DNA from: Allium sativum
Lineage: Eukaryota; Streptophyta; Magnoliopsida; Asparagales; Amaryllidaceae
Assembly (NCBI GenBank): GCA_030737875.1
Contig: CM060919.1
Coordinates: 806,045,160 to 806,109,159 of the forward strand
Direction of reading: 5' to 3'
DNA length: 64,000 bases
Positions 13,417 to 26,924 of this stretch are shown in pieces; positions within the stretch are counted from its first letter, which is position 1; every line of letters starts with the position of its first letter. The notes below the pieces were generated by a model. It was not told where the DNA came from. It worked only from the letters and a program-made list of their open reading frames with translations, and ran no database searches. The position numbers and the translations under genes were made by a program.

Positions 13417-14648
13417 GTGTGAGAACTAAAACAGTTATTAATCTTTATTTTAAATCATTAGGTAAATCAAGGGACCACGCCGTATAACACGGAACGGGTT
13501 TCCTCCCAAGAATACCAGTGCATAAAACAAACAGCGCAATGCTAAATAAAGAGAAATGAAGCTGTTATAAGACCCAGGTCCCATCACACAATGCAACGCA
13601 GTCGAGGATAGGGTTTTCCCTTATAACAGCCAAAGAATGCTTGATACGTTTAAAACAAATCATTTGATACTATATAAGTGCATAGTGTATAAAACAACTT
13701 CAAATCATAAGTATCAATCATAGGCGGCATGAGCGTCCCATGCCACTATGTCGCCATATATAGGTTATACAATCAAAATCGCAAAGTCACGTATTTGGAA
13801 ATTGGATTTCCGTCTATGAACCGAGGCAAAAGATAGTCCTCAACCGATTCGTGACTCTCTAGCCCGAGCCACAGGACCCAGACTCAGGTGGGCCCTTGGA
13901 TCCTCAGGGCCAGTCCACCGATGTGGATTAAACTTAAACCCTGAACATGCATTTCTCCGCCCTATGGGGCGTAAACGAGCCAACTAAATGACTCCATCGG
14001 TTCGAGAACGACCGATCAATCCGAGGCGCCTCGCAACAGCAACAACCACATAAGTCAAACTCGTCAGGGCGTGTAAAACCACTGACACCACTTCTAGCTA
14101 GAAAGAAACGCATGCCCTCCCTGACGTCCTCTCCCGTTTTTGGTTCATACCGGGTGTGAAACACGCGAAGTAAACGTTACACAAAGCTACGCCACAAAGG
14201 CCGTGCTTTGATCATCACCACAAGACTTTGCTTTTCAACAGAAGCCTCGATCAATTGCCACTTAGGCATGCCACACAGGCAATTCACTCCATGCGTTTGA
14301 TATCCATCAATATATAACCCCTGAGCTCGTACGTCTCAGAGAAGGGCGTTAAGCAAGAGAATAAATTCTCCGCCGCCAAACAGATATATATTTAATAGAA
14401 ATCAATCACACAGACTAAAATCCAATGTCAGACACACAGTCCATTTACAAGTCCGTTCTGGGTCTGAACGAAACCGGAGGCACCTAGTACCCCGCATATC
14501 CATCGATCTCCAAGTACGTCTGGACGATCACTAACTGTTTCCATCTTCTTGGGTGTACAGCCCAATCAAGATCATCAGTAATTATCCAAACGACGTGAAG
14601 ACCTCCGGTCTTCGACCATCGTCTTCATCTTCGACTTATCGTCGTATC

Positions 14649-14689
14649 AGTTATTCAGAATGGGATAAACCCGGTCTTTCCGAATAACT
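14649..14689 (-). other. E1 3' LTR copy of hairpin H2
   Basis: Perfect 8-bp arms AGTTATTC (14649-14656) and GAATAACT (14682-14689) enclose GGG/CCC and the shared string CCGGTCTTTCC. The other LTR has it at 22751-22791. Confidence 0.6.
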
Positions 14690-15034
14690 CGCGTATATTT
14701 TAAATAAGTGTTACACAAACACAACATACGCCTCATTCCAATTCATCAGTCACTAACCGTAAATTAATCAAGAGAATAATTCCCCAAATATTAACCCCGA
14801 AGGCCGAAACCAACATCAGATCAATATCCAGGAAACCATTCTGCTTAGCTAACCGACAGTTAGTTTCTGAATTTCACATTCATAGGGAAAGGTTCCCATT
14901 AATTTTATCAAAGATAAATTTCTTGAATTTATTCTTTAATCTATTTTTGAATATCAATTCAAACTAGTCGGAATTAGCGAACCTTACCGAAGTAATCATT
15001 GGTTTTAATTTCCCAATCCCAACCTATTCATCCC

Positions 15035-15160
15035 ATGAAGTAAAACTGGTAATACTTCATATCTAACACCACGGTGTTATCGGTAAATTCAATTACCATT
15101 TCACGTTCAAATCTAATTAAAGATTTAACTATCGCCTGGAGCAAAACTGGTGATACTCCA
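15035..15160 (-). other. Two paralogous hairpins with one loop (H5) in the E1 3' LTR
   Basis: The first has arms ATGAAGT/ACTTCAT (15035-15060) and the second TGGAG/CTCCA (15137-15160). Both loops contain 'aaaactggt' then 'ata'. Between them lie AACACC/GGTGTT (about 15066-15079) and GGTAA/TTACC hairpins. Copies in the other LTR are at 23137-23262. Confidence 0.55.
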
Positions 15161-15221
15161 TTTCGATTATTTCAATCTAATTAAAGATTCATTAAAACTC
15201 CACTTAGTTTTAATCGCTAAC

Positions 15222-15476
15222 TGGGTTAAAGAATCAGTGTCATTTAAAAACACGGTTCACGATAAACCCAAAATCACATTCGATTAATTATCGGGTTAAA
15301 GAACGAGTGTTATTTAAAACACTGTTCACGATAAACCCAAGAATCAATATCGATTCAATTCCAATTAAATGTTATTTAATTGGTACACTTCATTAAATCT
15401 AAATAAAAAGATTTAATCATTTCTCAACTGGGTTCAAGAACAGTGTTAGTGAAGACACCTTTCACGACAAACCCAA
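15222..15476 (-). other. Three tandem-like hairpins H3 in the E1 3' LTR
   Basis: Units at 15222-15270, 15293-15339 and 15429-15476 each run from 'gggtt' plus 'aagaa' through a stem to 'tcacga' plus 'aaaccc'. In the second unit GAACGAGTGTT pairs with AACACTGTTC apart from one bulge. E3 holds a single unit with different arms at 34421-34469. Confidence 0.55.
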
Positions 15477-16352
15477 ATCACATTCGATATTCAATACAAG
15501 GCTCAGAATAGAAAATATATCGGCCTATATTCAATATCAAATTCTACGATTAACAAATGTCGTATTGGAAATAACGATATAAATATATATCTTTCAAATT
15601 TCCATAACAACACCTGTATAATCACGAATTCCAACATCGAAATATTCCGAAGACAATTTCGATTCAAATCCACTCCAATGCAATCATTGGAAATTTTGGT
15701 TATTTTCAAAACCCTTTTCGAATTCAATTTATTTATTTAAAAAAAAAATAGAATTATAATTCTAGTTCAAAACTAGTTCATTTCGATAAAAACCTATTTT
15801 TATCTTTTCAAATATGGAGTTTTTCATCCCAAATCTTTCTTAATCATTTCTTATGATTTTACACAAATTATTACTATTTTTAATAATTTTATCAAGGCCC
15901 GTACAGTCGATTTCCATCAACGGCCATCGAACTGCACTTACAGCGACCTTTTTCTAATTTGATTTGGACATAATTCCAAATCCAACCGTTAGATTTCAAA
16001 TTTCTAATATTCGTTAGAAAGCTCTTTTCGATACGAACCCAACGGTTCCGGTTTTAGGAGAATCCGACGGTCGGATCTCCCGTAATGTCCGTTTGAAATA
16101 AATGGTCGAAATTCGCGAACTGCTGCGGCGCGTTCTATTCAGGCCATTATATTATATATATAATATATATAATATATATTTCGTCGATTTCTATTTAAAA
16201 CGAATTATATAAATAGTTTTAAAATTCGTTTCAAAAGCAATTTCAACTTCCGTTTCAATTCTAATCAAAATTGAATTCTTCTTTATAAATTCGTTTTAAA
16301 AATTCATTTCTATTCAATTCAAATTTTAGTTCAATTTGAATTCATTTCAATT

Positions 16353-16630
16353 TGCTTTCAATTCAATTTGAAATCGTTTTCAATTCATTTCATTTCGAAA
16401 TCGTTTTCAATTCATTTCATTTCGAAATCGTTTTCAATTCATTTCATTTCGAAATCGTTTTCAATTCATTTCATTTCGAAATCGTTTTCAATTCAATTCA
16501 TTTCGAAATCGTTTTCAATTCATTTCATTTCGAAATCGTTTTCAATTCAATTCATTTCGAAATCGTTTTCAATTCATTTCATTTCGAAATCGTTTTCAAT
16601 TCATTTCATTTCGAAATCGTTTTCATCGAT
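16353..16630. repeat. 27-bp tandem repeat, about 10 units, E1 3' LTR
   Basis: The unit is 'ttcaattcatttca' followed by 'tttcgaaatcgtt'. Because 27 is divisible by three, open frames on the plus strand encode a 9-residue periodic peptide; this is a consequence of the repeat and not evidence for a protein. The other LTR has the same array at about 24455-24732 with a few base differences. Confidence 0.9.
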
Positions 16631-16743
16631 ATAAATATCGTTCACGTCAAAATGGCGTCAATCTAATCAACACGGCTTCATATATTTCTATTTTCAAATA
16701 TTCTATTTCAAATATTTCTTTATTCAAAATAGTTGTCAATACT

Positions 16744-17010
16744 AAAATATTTCGTTCAACACATGACCAATTTCAATGGATGAGTACTGTCAACACATGA
16801 ACTTTTATTTTATATTGATAAAGATGTAAATTTTATTACTAAAATATTTCGTTCAACACATGACCAATCTCAATAGATGAGTACTGTCAACACATGAACT
16901 TTTATTTTATATTGATAAAGATGTAAATTTTATTACTAAAATATTTCGTTCAACACATGACCAATCTCAATAGATGAGTACTGTCAACACATGAACTTTT
17001 ATTTTATAAT
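16744..17010. repeat. About 97-bp direct repeat, 2.7 units, E1 3' LTR
   Basis: Units begin 'aaaatatttcgttcaacaca' and include 'gatgagtactgtcaacac'. The same array is at about 24846-25110 in the other LTR. Confidence 0.88.
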
Positions 17011-17999
17011 ATTCTTTATTTTCTAAATTGGAATGAGGCCCAATCAATCACCATATAATTTTAATTATATGGATTTTCATACATCACATGTATATAATAG
17101 CATTGAAAAATAATCAACCATCAACCAAAGTGCACTACACTGTATAAGCATCAAATATAAATATCTAACGCTTATAACAGTCTGTCAATCAATCGATCGA
17201 CATATTTAATCAATCAGGATGAGTGAACTTCAAATTTCATCCCAACACCCGTGTGGGGTTTTCAAACAACCAAACACAGATTTTATTTGTGCAGTTGGGC
17301 GATGTGTAAAATTTATCGTCCCAATCAATGTCCTTCAAATAGGTGTACATAAACAAACCGTCTGGTTTGTAAATGAATATTTATTTATTCACATTCACGT
17401 TAAAAATCATATTTTTAACGATAAAACATTTTATTCCAACATATGAATTTCTATTCAGTTCATTCTTAAAATAAAATGATATTTTCTAACATATTTTAGA
17501 AAATTTCGGCGGCATATCGGCACGATACTAGAAACGGGACAAGGCCTAGCCTTATCCCCGGTCTAGTGAAGGCCCACGCCATTCACACATCAATCAAATC
17601 AATTCGTTATGCAAACCACAAAATTTGGAGTAAGAGTCTAACCTAGCCTTACTCCTTCGCCTTATAACGGCGCACGTCTAATCCTAACCAATTTATCGAT
17701 TCGATTTTTCACACCACAAATCACATTCAAACCAATATCGCAATCAATCACCAAACAGTCAAACAAACAAGTCCATGGTCTGTGGACGGGTGTCGGGTGC
17801 TACTAAGCACCGTCTGCATCCTAGTATATATATATATAACTAGCAAAAGAGAAATTTTGAGTGAGAAGTTCTCACCAAAAGCTATCCAAACATCTTGACT
17901 CTTCTTTGATATAAATCTTCTTCGTTCTCGCCTTTTTGTCATCTTCGTTGCCTGCTTTCACTATCTATGTAAAAATCGAATTTTTACTACGCTATTCAA

Positions 18000-18750
18000 T
18001 ATATAAAAATCATATTTTTATTTCGAAGTTCAATATATAAAAATCGTATTTTTATTTCGAAGTTCAATATATAAAAATCGTATTTTTACTATGCTATTCA
18101 ATATATAAAAATCGAATTTTTACTATGCTATTCAATATATAAAAATCCACCTTTCTTCTTATAAAAACCAATCTTTTCTATTTTTAAAAATCCTACTTTT
18201 TATTTTTAAAAATCAACTTTTCTTCTAAACAAAGATCTCGTCTTTTTGCTTTTCTTTTCTTCAAAGGTAAAGCTAATTTCATTTTTAATAATAATGCTAA
18301 TTTTATTTTCTATAATCACATTTTTTTTCCACACTATATATTTCGCCTTTATAAAATAAAGATTTCGCCTTTATAAAAAATCTCATTTTTATTCTTCTAC
18401 ACATATAAAGATGCTATTTTTAATATTTCTATCATGTAAAAATTATATTTTTAATTCTTCTATATAGTAAAGATTATATTTTTAATACTTTAAAAATATA
18501 AAAAATCATATTTTTACTTCTTCTACCCAATAAAAATTTCGCCTTTTTTATTTTAAAGTTTAAACCTTTTTTACCTATTTTAAACCTTTAAAATAAAATC
18601 AGTTTTAAAATTCCTTTTAAATCAGTTTTTAAATCTTAAAAAATCAGTTTTTTTAAAAATCCTATTAAATCAGTTTTTAAATCTTAAAAAATCAGTTTTT
18701 AAAAATCCTATTAAATCAGTTTTTAAATCTTAAAAAATCAGTTTTTAAAA
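18000..18750. repeat. AT-rich short tandem repeats, E1 3' LTR
   Basis: Two arrays are visible: 'caatatataaaaatcg' with 'tatttttatttcgaag' at 18000-18145, and 'aaatcagtttttaaatctt' units at about 18600-18750. They are copied at 26100-26850 in the 5' LTR. Confidence 0.82.
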
Positions 18751-18824
18751 ATCGAAATTAATTTTAAACTCTAAAATAAAAATAAAATAAAAGTAAAAAT
18801 AGAAATGCTTACCGTATGCGAAGA

Positions 18825-19140
18825 GGGGGGGGGGCATCGGCTTCGTCGAGGCTTTGCAGGTCGGAGGGGGGGGGTCGGCTTCGTCGAGGCTTTGCAGGTC
18901 GGAGGGGGGGGGGTCGGCTTCGTCGAGGCTTTGCAGGTCGGAGGGGGGGGGGGGTCGGCTTCGTCGAGGGGAGGGGGCTTCGATTCGTTCAGGTGGCTGG
19001 AGGGAAGAGGAGGGGGTGAACGCGAGGGCGACGCGATGCCCCTGGGTGGCGGCGGCGATGGGCGATCGTCGCCCTTCCTTCTTTTTTTTTTTTTATGCTG
19101 TAAATCGATTTCTAATTAAATCGGGGGGGGGGGGGGGGCA
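18825..19140. repeat. GC-rich tandem repeat with poly-G tracts, E1 3' LTR
   Basis: Units of about 40 bp, 'gtcggcttcgtcgaggc' plus 'tttgcaggtcgga' plus a run of 8-12 G, occur three to four times, followed by a longer G run near 19122-19138. In the LTR's sense (minus) these are poly-C tracts. A splice-donor-like GTAAGC lies next to it in minus sense (plus strand 18807-18815). The frames across it are repeat-driven. Confidence 0.85.
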
Positions 19141-20074
19141 GAAGATAAGAGAAAAGGGGGGGTTTCTTTTTTTTTATTTATTATTTTATTATTTTATTAT
19201 TTTATAAAAGTTGACTTTCACAAACGTCATCAAAACGAGACCCACCACCTGCCGTCCATAGCGTTTAACCCCCATTCCGAACACAATGGGATATGTATCG
19301 TTGGCTGATTCAATCATTTGAATCAGTTTCCGTTAAATTTTCATTTAACTCTATATATTGAATTTTAAACGTACCTTTCAAATTACCGGGGCCACATACG
19401 AACACGAAAAATTCCAGAAAAATATTTTCTAGCTTCGTATTGACGATACGGTCCTAACAAAACTAGTTTCGTCGAATTCTGAGACCGTTTGAAAAATGGC
19501 CAACTTCCAGTCGATTAAAATCAACTGAAACTGGTCAAACGCGTTTTCCTTTGCCACGCTCACATATTGATTCGAAAATTTATGAAATTTGGAATCTAGC
19601 AATAACTTAACCTCACGGACCCAACAAAAGTGGTTTCGTCGAAATCCGAGGTCGTTTGCAAAATGTCCATTTTTAAGGGCCTGAATTCCATAGCGACTAT
19701 TCAGAATTTTCAACTGGACATATCTTTTGATTCCCGCTATGAAATCTTGATTGTTCGGATTCGATAGAAATATATTATCAATTAGATCCTATCATTTTTG
19801 GTTTCACTAAAATCCGGATTGTTTTGCACCCGGTACATTCAATTGAAGTTTGAAATCGAATTATCGAACTACCGCGCCATTTTCAATTCTATTTATAATT
19901 ATATATAAATATTTATATTCTAACGACGACGCGTATAAATATATTCGTTCGAATTATATTTAAAATAAATTTCTCGTCGATACTATTTAAAATAATTCAT
20001 TTTAAATATTCAAAATTCGCTAAAATTGCCAAAATAAAAATTTTAAACTGGCTCAGAATTTGCGGGTTATTACA

Positions 20075-20090
20075 ATCTCCCCCACTTAAA
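20075..20090 (-). other. E1 polypurine tract
   Basis: The plus strand reads 'atctcccccacttaaa'; on the minus strand this is a purine-rich tract ending at the start of the 3' LTR, the usual second-strand priming site. Confidence 0.8.
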
Positions 20091-20970
20091 ACTTTTCGTC
20101 CCCGAAAAGGAACAAAGTCGAAAGCGGTTTGATTATTCAACTCTACGCTCGATCTGGCTTCTATTCTCCAACTCTTTAGTTTCTGAGAATTTTCAAAATT
20201 TCAAAAATTTGGCTAACACCCTAAATTTTCGAAAAATTTCGCCATAACCTCCCCTGCACCGGGAGCATCGGGGAATTTCAAATAGCTTCCCCGGTCCTTC
20301 AGATCTCAAAAAGAAAAAGAAAAAGCCAAGCGGCTAGCCAATAGGCTCACAAAATCATCATCACCCAAACAAAACAGGAAATTATGTAGTAAACATGTAC
20401 CTATTTGTCGGGCAAACAAATTTTATTCTCTGGCTCTAGCCTCCTTGCTATGACCTGTTCAATGATATATGGTATATGCAAGCAAATGCGACCAATTTTC
20501 AATATAACTCAATATTTGATTCAATTAGGCATAATGGTTCAAAATTAGCAAACAAATGAACAAACAACACAAACATCAATCAATTAGTGAATTTAACATT
20601 TCAAATTCATAATTTTGATACATAGTCAAAAATCAGATTCTTGATGCCAAATCACAACAATAGGCCCTATCTAATTTTGGTTCTCACACCAGTCAATAGG
20701 AAATATATAGATATCACACCTTCGAAACACGAACATAATTATTGATGATGCCATGGTCATTATCAACATCATTCCCGGGCGACTAGAGTGTAATTCTATA
20801 TCTATCCAGTATATTAAAACTTTGAATACACGCGGATCAGACGTATACGCAAAATCTATATATACTGGACTGTCCACATCAATATAAATAAATAATCAAA
20901 TACGAATAATTGATTTAAATTTTCGAAACAAAAATTTGTTTCACTTTCAAAAATATACTCTTCACACTCG

Positions 20971-21004
20971 TTCTAGGATACTACTGATCCCATCTCTAAC
21001 GAGT
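20971..21004 (-). other. Conserved post-PBS block, E1 copy
   Basis: 'ctaggatactactgatccc' followed by 'atctctaacgagt' lies about 90-120 bp inside the primer site. Equivalents are at 32165-32204 (E2), 58453-58490 (E4) and, in the opposite orientation, 4439-4470 (E6). Confidence 0.6.
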
Positions 21005-21090
21005 CATTCTCATTGGATATTACTAATCCAATATCTGATGAATTCTTTCGTATGGTTCTAATGTGCCTTGTTCTCTGAGCTTTGTAAACC

Positions 21091-21107
21091 AAAGCTCTGA
21101 TACCAAC
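21091..21107 (-). other. E1 primer binding site for initiator tRNA-Met
   Basis: In minus sense the bases abutting the LTR read TTGGTATCAGAGCTTT, containing the 12-base iMet primer-site core TGGTATCAGAGC. This fixes the element's orientation. Confidence 0.93.
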
Positions 21108-24100
21108 TGTGACGGCAAGGAATTTCGCTCGGTCCGAACCAGTCGCTAAACCGACCCAGACCGTTCGAAACGCCCTATTGTTTGAGAACAAGACAAAACA
21201 GAACGCATACAGAAGAACATTTCACTGTATATTACAACAATGCATAAGAATACAAGAATATACAGAGTATGAAAGAATAAATATTACACAGAAATATCAG
21301 AGATTTAAATTACATTTAAACACAAAGCAGCAGAAAATAATACAATACACAACTAGAAGAGATATACGGATACAAAGCTTTCCGGATATCGTTCCAGCTG
21401 TAAACCAGGATCCTGTGAATATAAATCTGCAAAACCAAAACTACTAGCTGCCCGTGTCAAAATAAGGGCACCCAGAGTTTAGGTTAAAACAATAAACTCC
21501 AGGTCAGTCATGTGACTGGTGTGAGAACTAAAACAGTTATTAATCTTTATTTTAAATCATTAGGTAAATCAAGGGACCACGCCGTATAACACGGAACGGG
21601 TTTCCTCCCAAGAATACCAGTGCATAAAACAAACAGCGCAATGCTAAATAAAGAGAAATGAAGCTGTTAGAAGACCCAGGTCCCATCACACAATGCAACG
21701 CAGTCGAGGATAGGGTTTTCCCTTATAACAGCCAAAGAATGCTTGATACGTTTAAAACAAATCATTTGATACTATATAAGTGCATAGTGTATAAAACAAC
21801 TTCAAATCATAAGTATCAATCATAGGCGGCATGAGCGTCCCATGCCACTATGTCGCCATATATAGGTTATACAATCAAAATCGCAAAGTCACGTATTTGG
21901 AAATTGGATTTCCGTCTATGAACCGAGGCAAAAGATAGTCCTCAACCGATTCGTGACTCTCTAGCCCGAGCCACAGGACCCAGACTCAGGTAGGCCCTTG
22001 GATCCTCAGGGCCAGTCCACCGATGTGGATTAAACTTAAACCCTGAACATGCATTTCTCCGCCCTATGGGGCGTAAACGAGCCAACTAAATGACTCCATC
22101 GGTTCGAGAACGACCGATCAATCCGAGGCGCCTCGCAACAGCAACAACCACATAAGTCAAACTCGTCAGGGCGTGTAAAACCACTGACGCCACTTCTAGC
22201 TAGAAAGAAACGCATGCCCTCCCTGACGTCCTCTCCCGTTTTTGGTTCATACCGGGTGTGAAACACGCGAAGTAAATGTTACACAAAGCTACGCCACGAA
22301 GGCCGTACTTTGATCATCACCACAAGACTTTGCTTTTCAACAGAAGCCTCGATCAATTGCCACTTAGGCATGCCACACAGGCAATTCACTCCATGCGTTT
22401 GATATCCATCAATATATAACCCTTGAGCTCGTACGTCTCAGAGAAGGGCGTTAAGCAAGAGAATAAATTCTCCGCCGCCAAACAGATATATATTTAATAG
22501 AAATCAATCACACAGACTAAAATCCAATGTCAGACACACAGTCCATTTACAAGTCCGTTCTGGGTCTGAACGAAACCGGAGGCACCTAGTACCCCGCATA
22601 TCCATCGATCTCCAAGTACGTCTGGACGATCACTAACTGTTTCCATCTTCTTGGGTGTACAGCCCAATCAAGATCATCAGTAATTATCCAAACGACGTGA
22701 AGACCTCCGGTCTTCGACCATCGTCTTCATCTTCGACTTATCGTCGTATCAGTTATTCAGAATGGGATAAACCCGGTCTTTCCGAATAACTCGCGTATAT
22801 TTTAAATAAGTGTTACACAAACACAACATACGCCTCATTCCAATTCATCAGTCACTAACCGTAAATTAATCAAGAGAATAATTCCCCAAATATTAACCCC
22901 GAAGGCCGAAACCAACATCAGATCAATATCCAGGAAACCATTCTGCTTAGCTAACCGACAGTTAGTTTCTGAATTTCACATTCATAGGGAAAGGTTCCCA
23001 TTAATTTTATCAAAGATAAATTTCTTGAATTTATTCTTTAATCTATTTTTGAATATCAATTCAAACTAGTCGGAATTAGCGAACCTTACCGAAGTAATCA
23101 TTGGTTTTAATTTCCCAATCCCAACCTATTCATCCCATGAAGTAAAACTGGTAATACTTCATATCTAACACCACGGTGTTATCGGTAAATTCAATTACCA
23201 TTTCACGTTCAAATCTAATTAAAGATTTAACTATCGCCTGGAGCAAAACTGGTGATACTCCATTTCGATTATTTCAATCTAATTAAAGATTCATTAAAAC
23301 TCCACTTAGTTTTAATCGCTAACTGGGTTAAAGAATCAGTGTCATTTAAAAACACGGTTCACGATAAACCCAAAATCACATTCGATTAATTATCGGGTTA
23401 AAGAACGAGTGTTATTTAAAACACTGTTCACGATAAACCCAAGAATCAATATCGATTCAATTCCAATTAAATGTTATTTAATTGGTACACTTCATTAAAT
23501 CTAAATAAAAAGATTTAATCATTTCTCAACTGGGTTCAAGAACAGTGTTAGTGAAGACACCGTTCACGACAAACCCAAATCACATTCGATATTCAATACA
23601 AGGCTCAGAATAGAAAATATATCGGCCTATATTCAATATCAAATTCTACGATTAACAAATGTCGTATTGGAAATAACGATATAAATATATATCTTTCAAA
23701 TTTCCATAACAACACCTGTATAATCACGAATTCCAACATCGAAATATTCCGAAGACAATTTCGATTCAAATCCACTCCAATGCAATCATTGGAAATTTTG
23801 GTTATTTTCAAAACCCTTTTCGAATTCAATTTATTTATTTAAAAAAAAAATAGAATTATAATTCTAGTTCAAAACTAGTTCATTTCGATAAAAACCTATT
23901 TTTATCTTTTCAAATATGGAGTTTTTCATCCCAAATCTTTCTTAATCATTTCTTATGATTTTACACAAATTATTACTATTTTTAATAATTTTATCAAGGC
24001 CCGTACAGTCGATTTCCATCAACGGCCATCGAACTGCACTTACAGCGACCTTTTTCTAATTTGATTTGGACATAATTCCAAATCCAACCGTTAGATTTCA

Positions 24101-24454
24101 AATTTCTAATATTCGTTAGAAAGCTCTTTTCGATACGAACCCAACGGTTCCGGTTTTAGGAGAATCCGACGGTCGGATCTCCCGTAATGTCCGTTTGAAA
24201 TAAATGGTCGAAATTCGCGAACTGCCGCGGCGCGTTCTATTCAGGCCATTATATTATATATATAATATATATAATATATATTTCGTCGATTTCTATTTAA
24301 AACGAATTATATAAATAGTTTTAAAATTCGTTTCAAAAGCAATTTCAACTTCCGTTTCAATTCTAATCAAAATTGAATTCTTCTTTATAAATTCGTTTTA
24401 AAAATTCATTTCTATTCAATTCAAATTTTAGTTCAATTTGAATTCATTTCAATT

Positions 24455-24732
24455 TGCTTTCAATTCAATTTGAAATCGTTTTCAATTCATTTCATTTCGA
24501 AATCGTTTTCAATTCATTTCATTTCGAAATCGTTTTCAATTCATTTCATTTTGAAATCGTTTTCAATTCATTTCATTTCGAAATCGTTTTCAATTCAATT
24601 CATTTCGAAATCGTTTTCAATTCATTTCATTTCGAAATCGTTTTCAATTCAATTCATTTCGAAATCGTTTTCAATTCATTTCATTTCGAAATCGTTTTCA
24701 ATTCATTTCATTTCGAAATCGTTTTCATCGAT
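24455..24732. repeat. 27-bp tandem repeat, E1 5' LTR copy
   Basis: Same unit and number as at 16353-16630, with a C-to-T change in one unit (near 24551). Confidence 0.9.
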
Positions 24733-26924
24733 ATAAATATCGTTCACGTCAAAATGGCGTCAATCTAATCAACACGGCTTCATATATTTCTATTTTCAAA
24801 TATTCTATTTCAAATATTTCTTTATTCAAAATAGTTGTCAATACTAAAATATTTCGTTCAACACATGACCAATCTCAATGGATGAGTACTGTCAACACAT
24901 GAACTTTTATTTTATATTGATAAAGATGTAAATTTTATTACTAAAATATTTCGTTCAACACATGACCAATCTCAATAGATGAGTACTGTCAACACATGAA
25001 CTTTTATTTTATATTGATAAAGATGTAAATTTTATTACTAAAATATTTCGTTCAACACATGACCAATCTCAATAGATGAGTACTGTCAACACATGAACTT
25101 TTATTTTATAATATTCTTTATTTTCTAAATTGGAATGAGGCCCAATCAATCACCATATAATTTTAATTATATGGATTTTCATACATCACATGTATATAAT
25201 AGCATTGAAAAATAATCAACCATCAACCAAAGTGCACTACACTGTATAAGCATCAAATATAAATATCTAACGCTTATAACAGTCTGTCAATCAATCGATC
25301 GACATATTTAATCAATCAGGATGAGTGAACTTCAAATTTCATCCCAACACCCGTGTGGGGTTTTCAAACAACCAAACACAGATTTTATTTGTGCAGTTGG
25401 GCGATGTGTAAAATTTATCGTCCCAATCAATGTCCTTCAAATAGGTGTACATAAACAAACCGTCTGGTTTGTAAATGAATATTTATTTATTCACATTCAC
25501 GTTAAAAATCATATTTTTAACGATAAAACATTTTATTCCAACATATGAATTTCTATTCAGTTCATTCTTAAAATAAAATGATATTTTCTAACATATTTTA
25601 GAAAATTTCGGCGGCATATCGGCATGATACTAGAAACGGGACAAGGCCTAGCCTTATCCCCGGTCTAGTGAAGGCCCACGCCATTCACACATCAATCAAA
25701 TCAATTCGTTATGCAAACCACAAAATTTGGAGTAAGAGTCTAACCTAGCCTTACTCCTTCGCCTTATAACGGCGCACGTCTAATCCTAACCAATTTATCG
25801 ATTCGATTTTTCACACCACAAATCACATTCAAACCAATATCGCAATCAATCACCAAACAGTCAAACAAACAAGTCCATGGTCTGTGGACGGGTGTCGGGT
25901 GCTACTAAGCACCGTCTGCATCCTAGTATATATATATATAACTAGCAAAAGAGAAATTTTGAGTGAGAAGTTCTCACCAAAAGCTATCCAAACATCTTGA
26001 CTCTTCTTTGATATAAATCTTCTTCGTTCTCGCCTTTTTGTCATCTTCGTTGCCCGCTTTCACTACCTATGTAAAAATCGAATTTTTACTACGCTATTCA
26101 ATATATAAAAATCATATTTTTATTTCGAAGTTCAATATATAAAAATCGTATTTTTATTTCGAAGTTCAATATATAAAAATCGTATTTTTACTATGCTATT
26201 CAATATATAAAAATCGAATTTTTACTATGCTATTCAATATATAAAAATCCACCTTTCTTCTTATAAAAACCAATCTTTTCTATTTTTAAAAATCCTACTT
26301 TTTATTTTTAAAAATCAACTTTTCTTCTAAACAAAGATCTCGTCTTTTTGCTTTTCTTTTCTTCAAAGGTAAAGCTAATTTCATTTTTAATAATAATGCT
26401 AATTTTATTTTCTATAATCACATTTTTTTTCCACACTATATATTTCGCCTTTATAAAATAAAGATTTCGCCTTTATAAAAAATCTCATTTTTATTCTTCT
26501 ACACATATAAAGATGCTATTTTTAATATTTCTATCATGTAAAAATTATATTTTTAATTCTTCTATATAGTAAAGATTATATTTTTAATACTTTAAAAATA
26601 TAAAAATCATATTTTTACTTCTTCTACCCAATAAAAATTCCGCTTTTTTTATTTTAAAGTTTAAACCTTTTTTACCTATTTTAAACCTTTAAAATAAAAT
26701 CAGTTTTAAAATTCCTTTTAAATCAGTTTTTAAATCTTAAAAAATCAGTTTTTTTAAAAATCCTATTAAATCAGTTTTTAAATCTTAAAAAATCAGTTTT
26801 TAAAAATCCTATTAAATCAGTTTTTAAATCTTAAAAAATCAGTTTTTAAAAATCGAAATTAATTTTAAACTCTAAAATAAAAATAAAATAAAAGTAAAAA
26901 TAGAAATGCTTACCGTATGCGAAG

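Larger units (their letters stand above)
13006..20074 (-). mobile_element. E1 3' LTR (7069 bp)
   Basis: It runs from TGTGACGG at 13006 to TTATTACA at 20074 and is repeated almost exactly at 21108-28180. From the left it holds the H1 hairpin, a chain of other hairpins (about 14350-15480), a 27-bp tandem array (about 16353-16630), a 97-bp repeat (16744-17010), AT-rich short repeats (18000-18750) and a GC-rich tandem repeat with poly-G tracts (18825-19140). At about 7 kb it is much longer than usual plant LTRs (a few hundred bp to about 5 kb). All long open frames inside are repeat artefacts or lack family resemblance. No gag, protease, RT or integrase motif is visible on either strand. Confidence 0.93.
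20075..21107 (-). mobile_element. E1 interior, 1033 bp, non-coding
   Basis: The interior lies between the two 7-kb LTRs. At its left (3' in element sense) is the polypurine tract; at its right is the iMet primer site. Neither strand holds a long open frame; the longest (20671-20877 minus, 68 codons) has no known resemblance. There is no room for gag or pol, so any mobilisation must use proteins from elsewhere. Visible structure: the post-PBS block at 20971-21004 shared with E2 and E4, and near 20240-20270 a stretch 'cgaaaaatttcgcc' then a CTCCC/GGGAG hairpin that is recognisable in E2 at about 30970-31015. Confidence 0.9.

Noticed and set aside
16353..16630. CRISPR-like regular repeat
   Set aside because: Units are contiguous with no unique spacers, and the setting is a plant LTR.
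16352..16666. Plus-strand open frames encoding a 9-residue periodic peptide
   Set aside because: They follow from a 27-bp tandem repeat whose length is a multiple of three; two frames are open at once and there is no sensible start context.
18805..19207. Gly/Arg-rich open frames on the plus strand
   Set aside because: Driven by G-rich tandem repeats; several frames overlap, and they differ between the two LTR copies because of G-run length.
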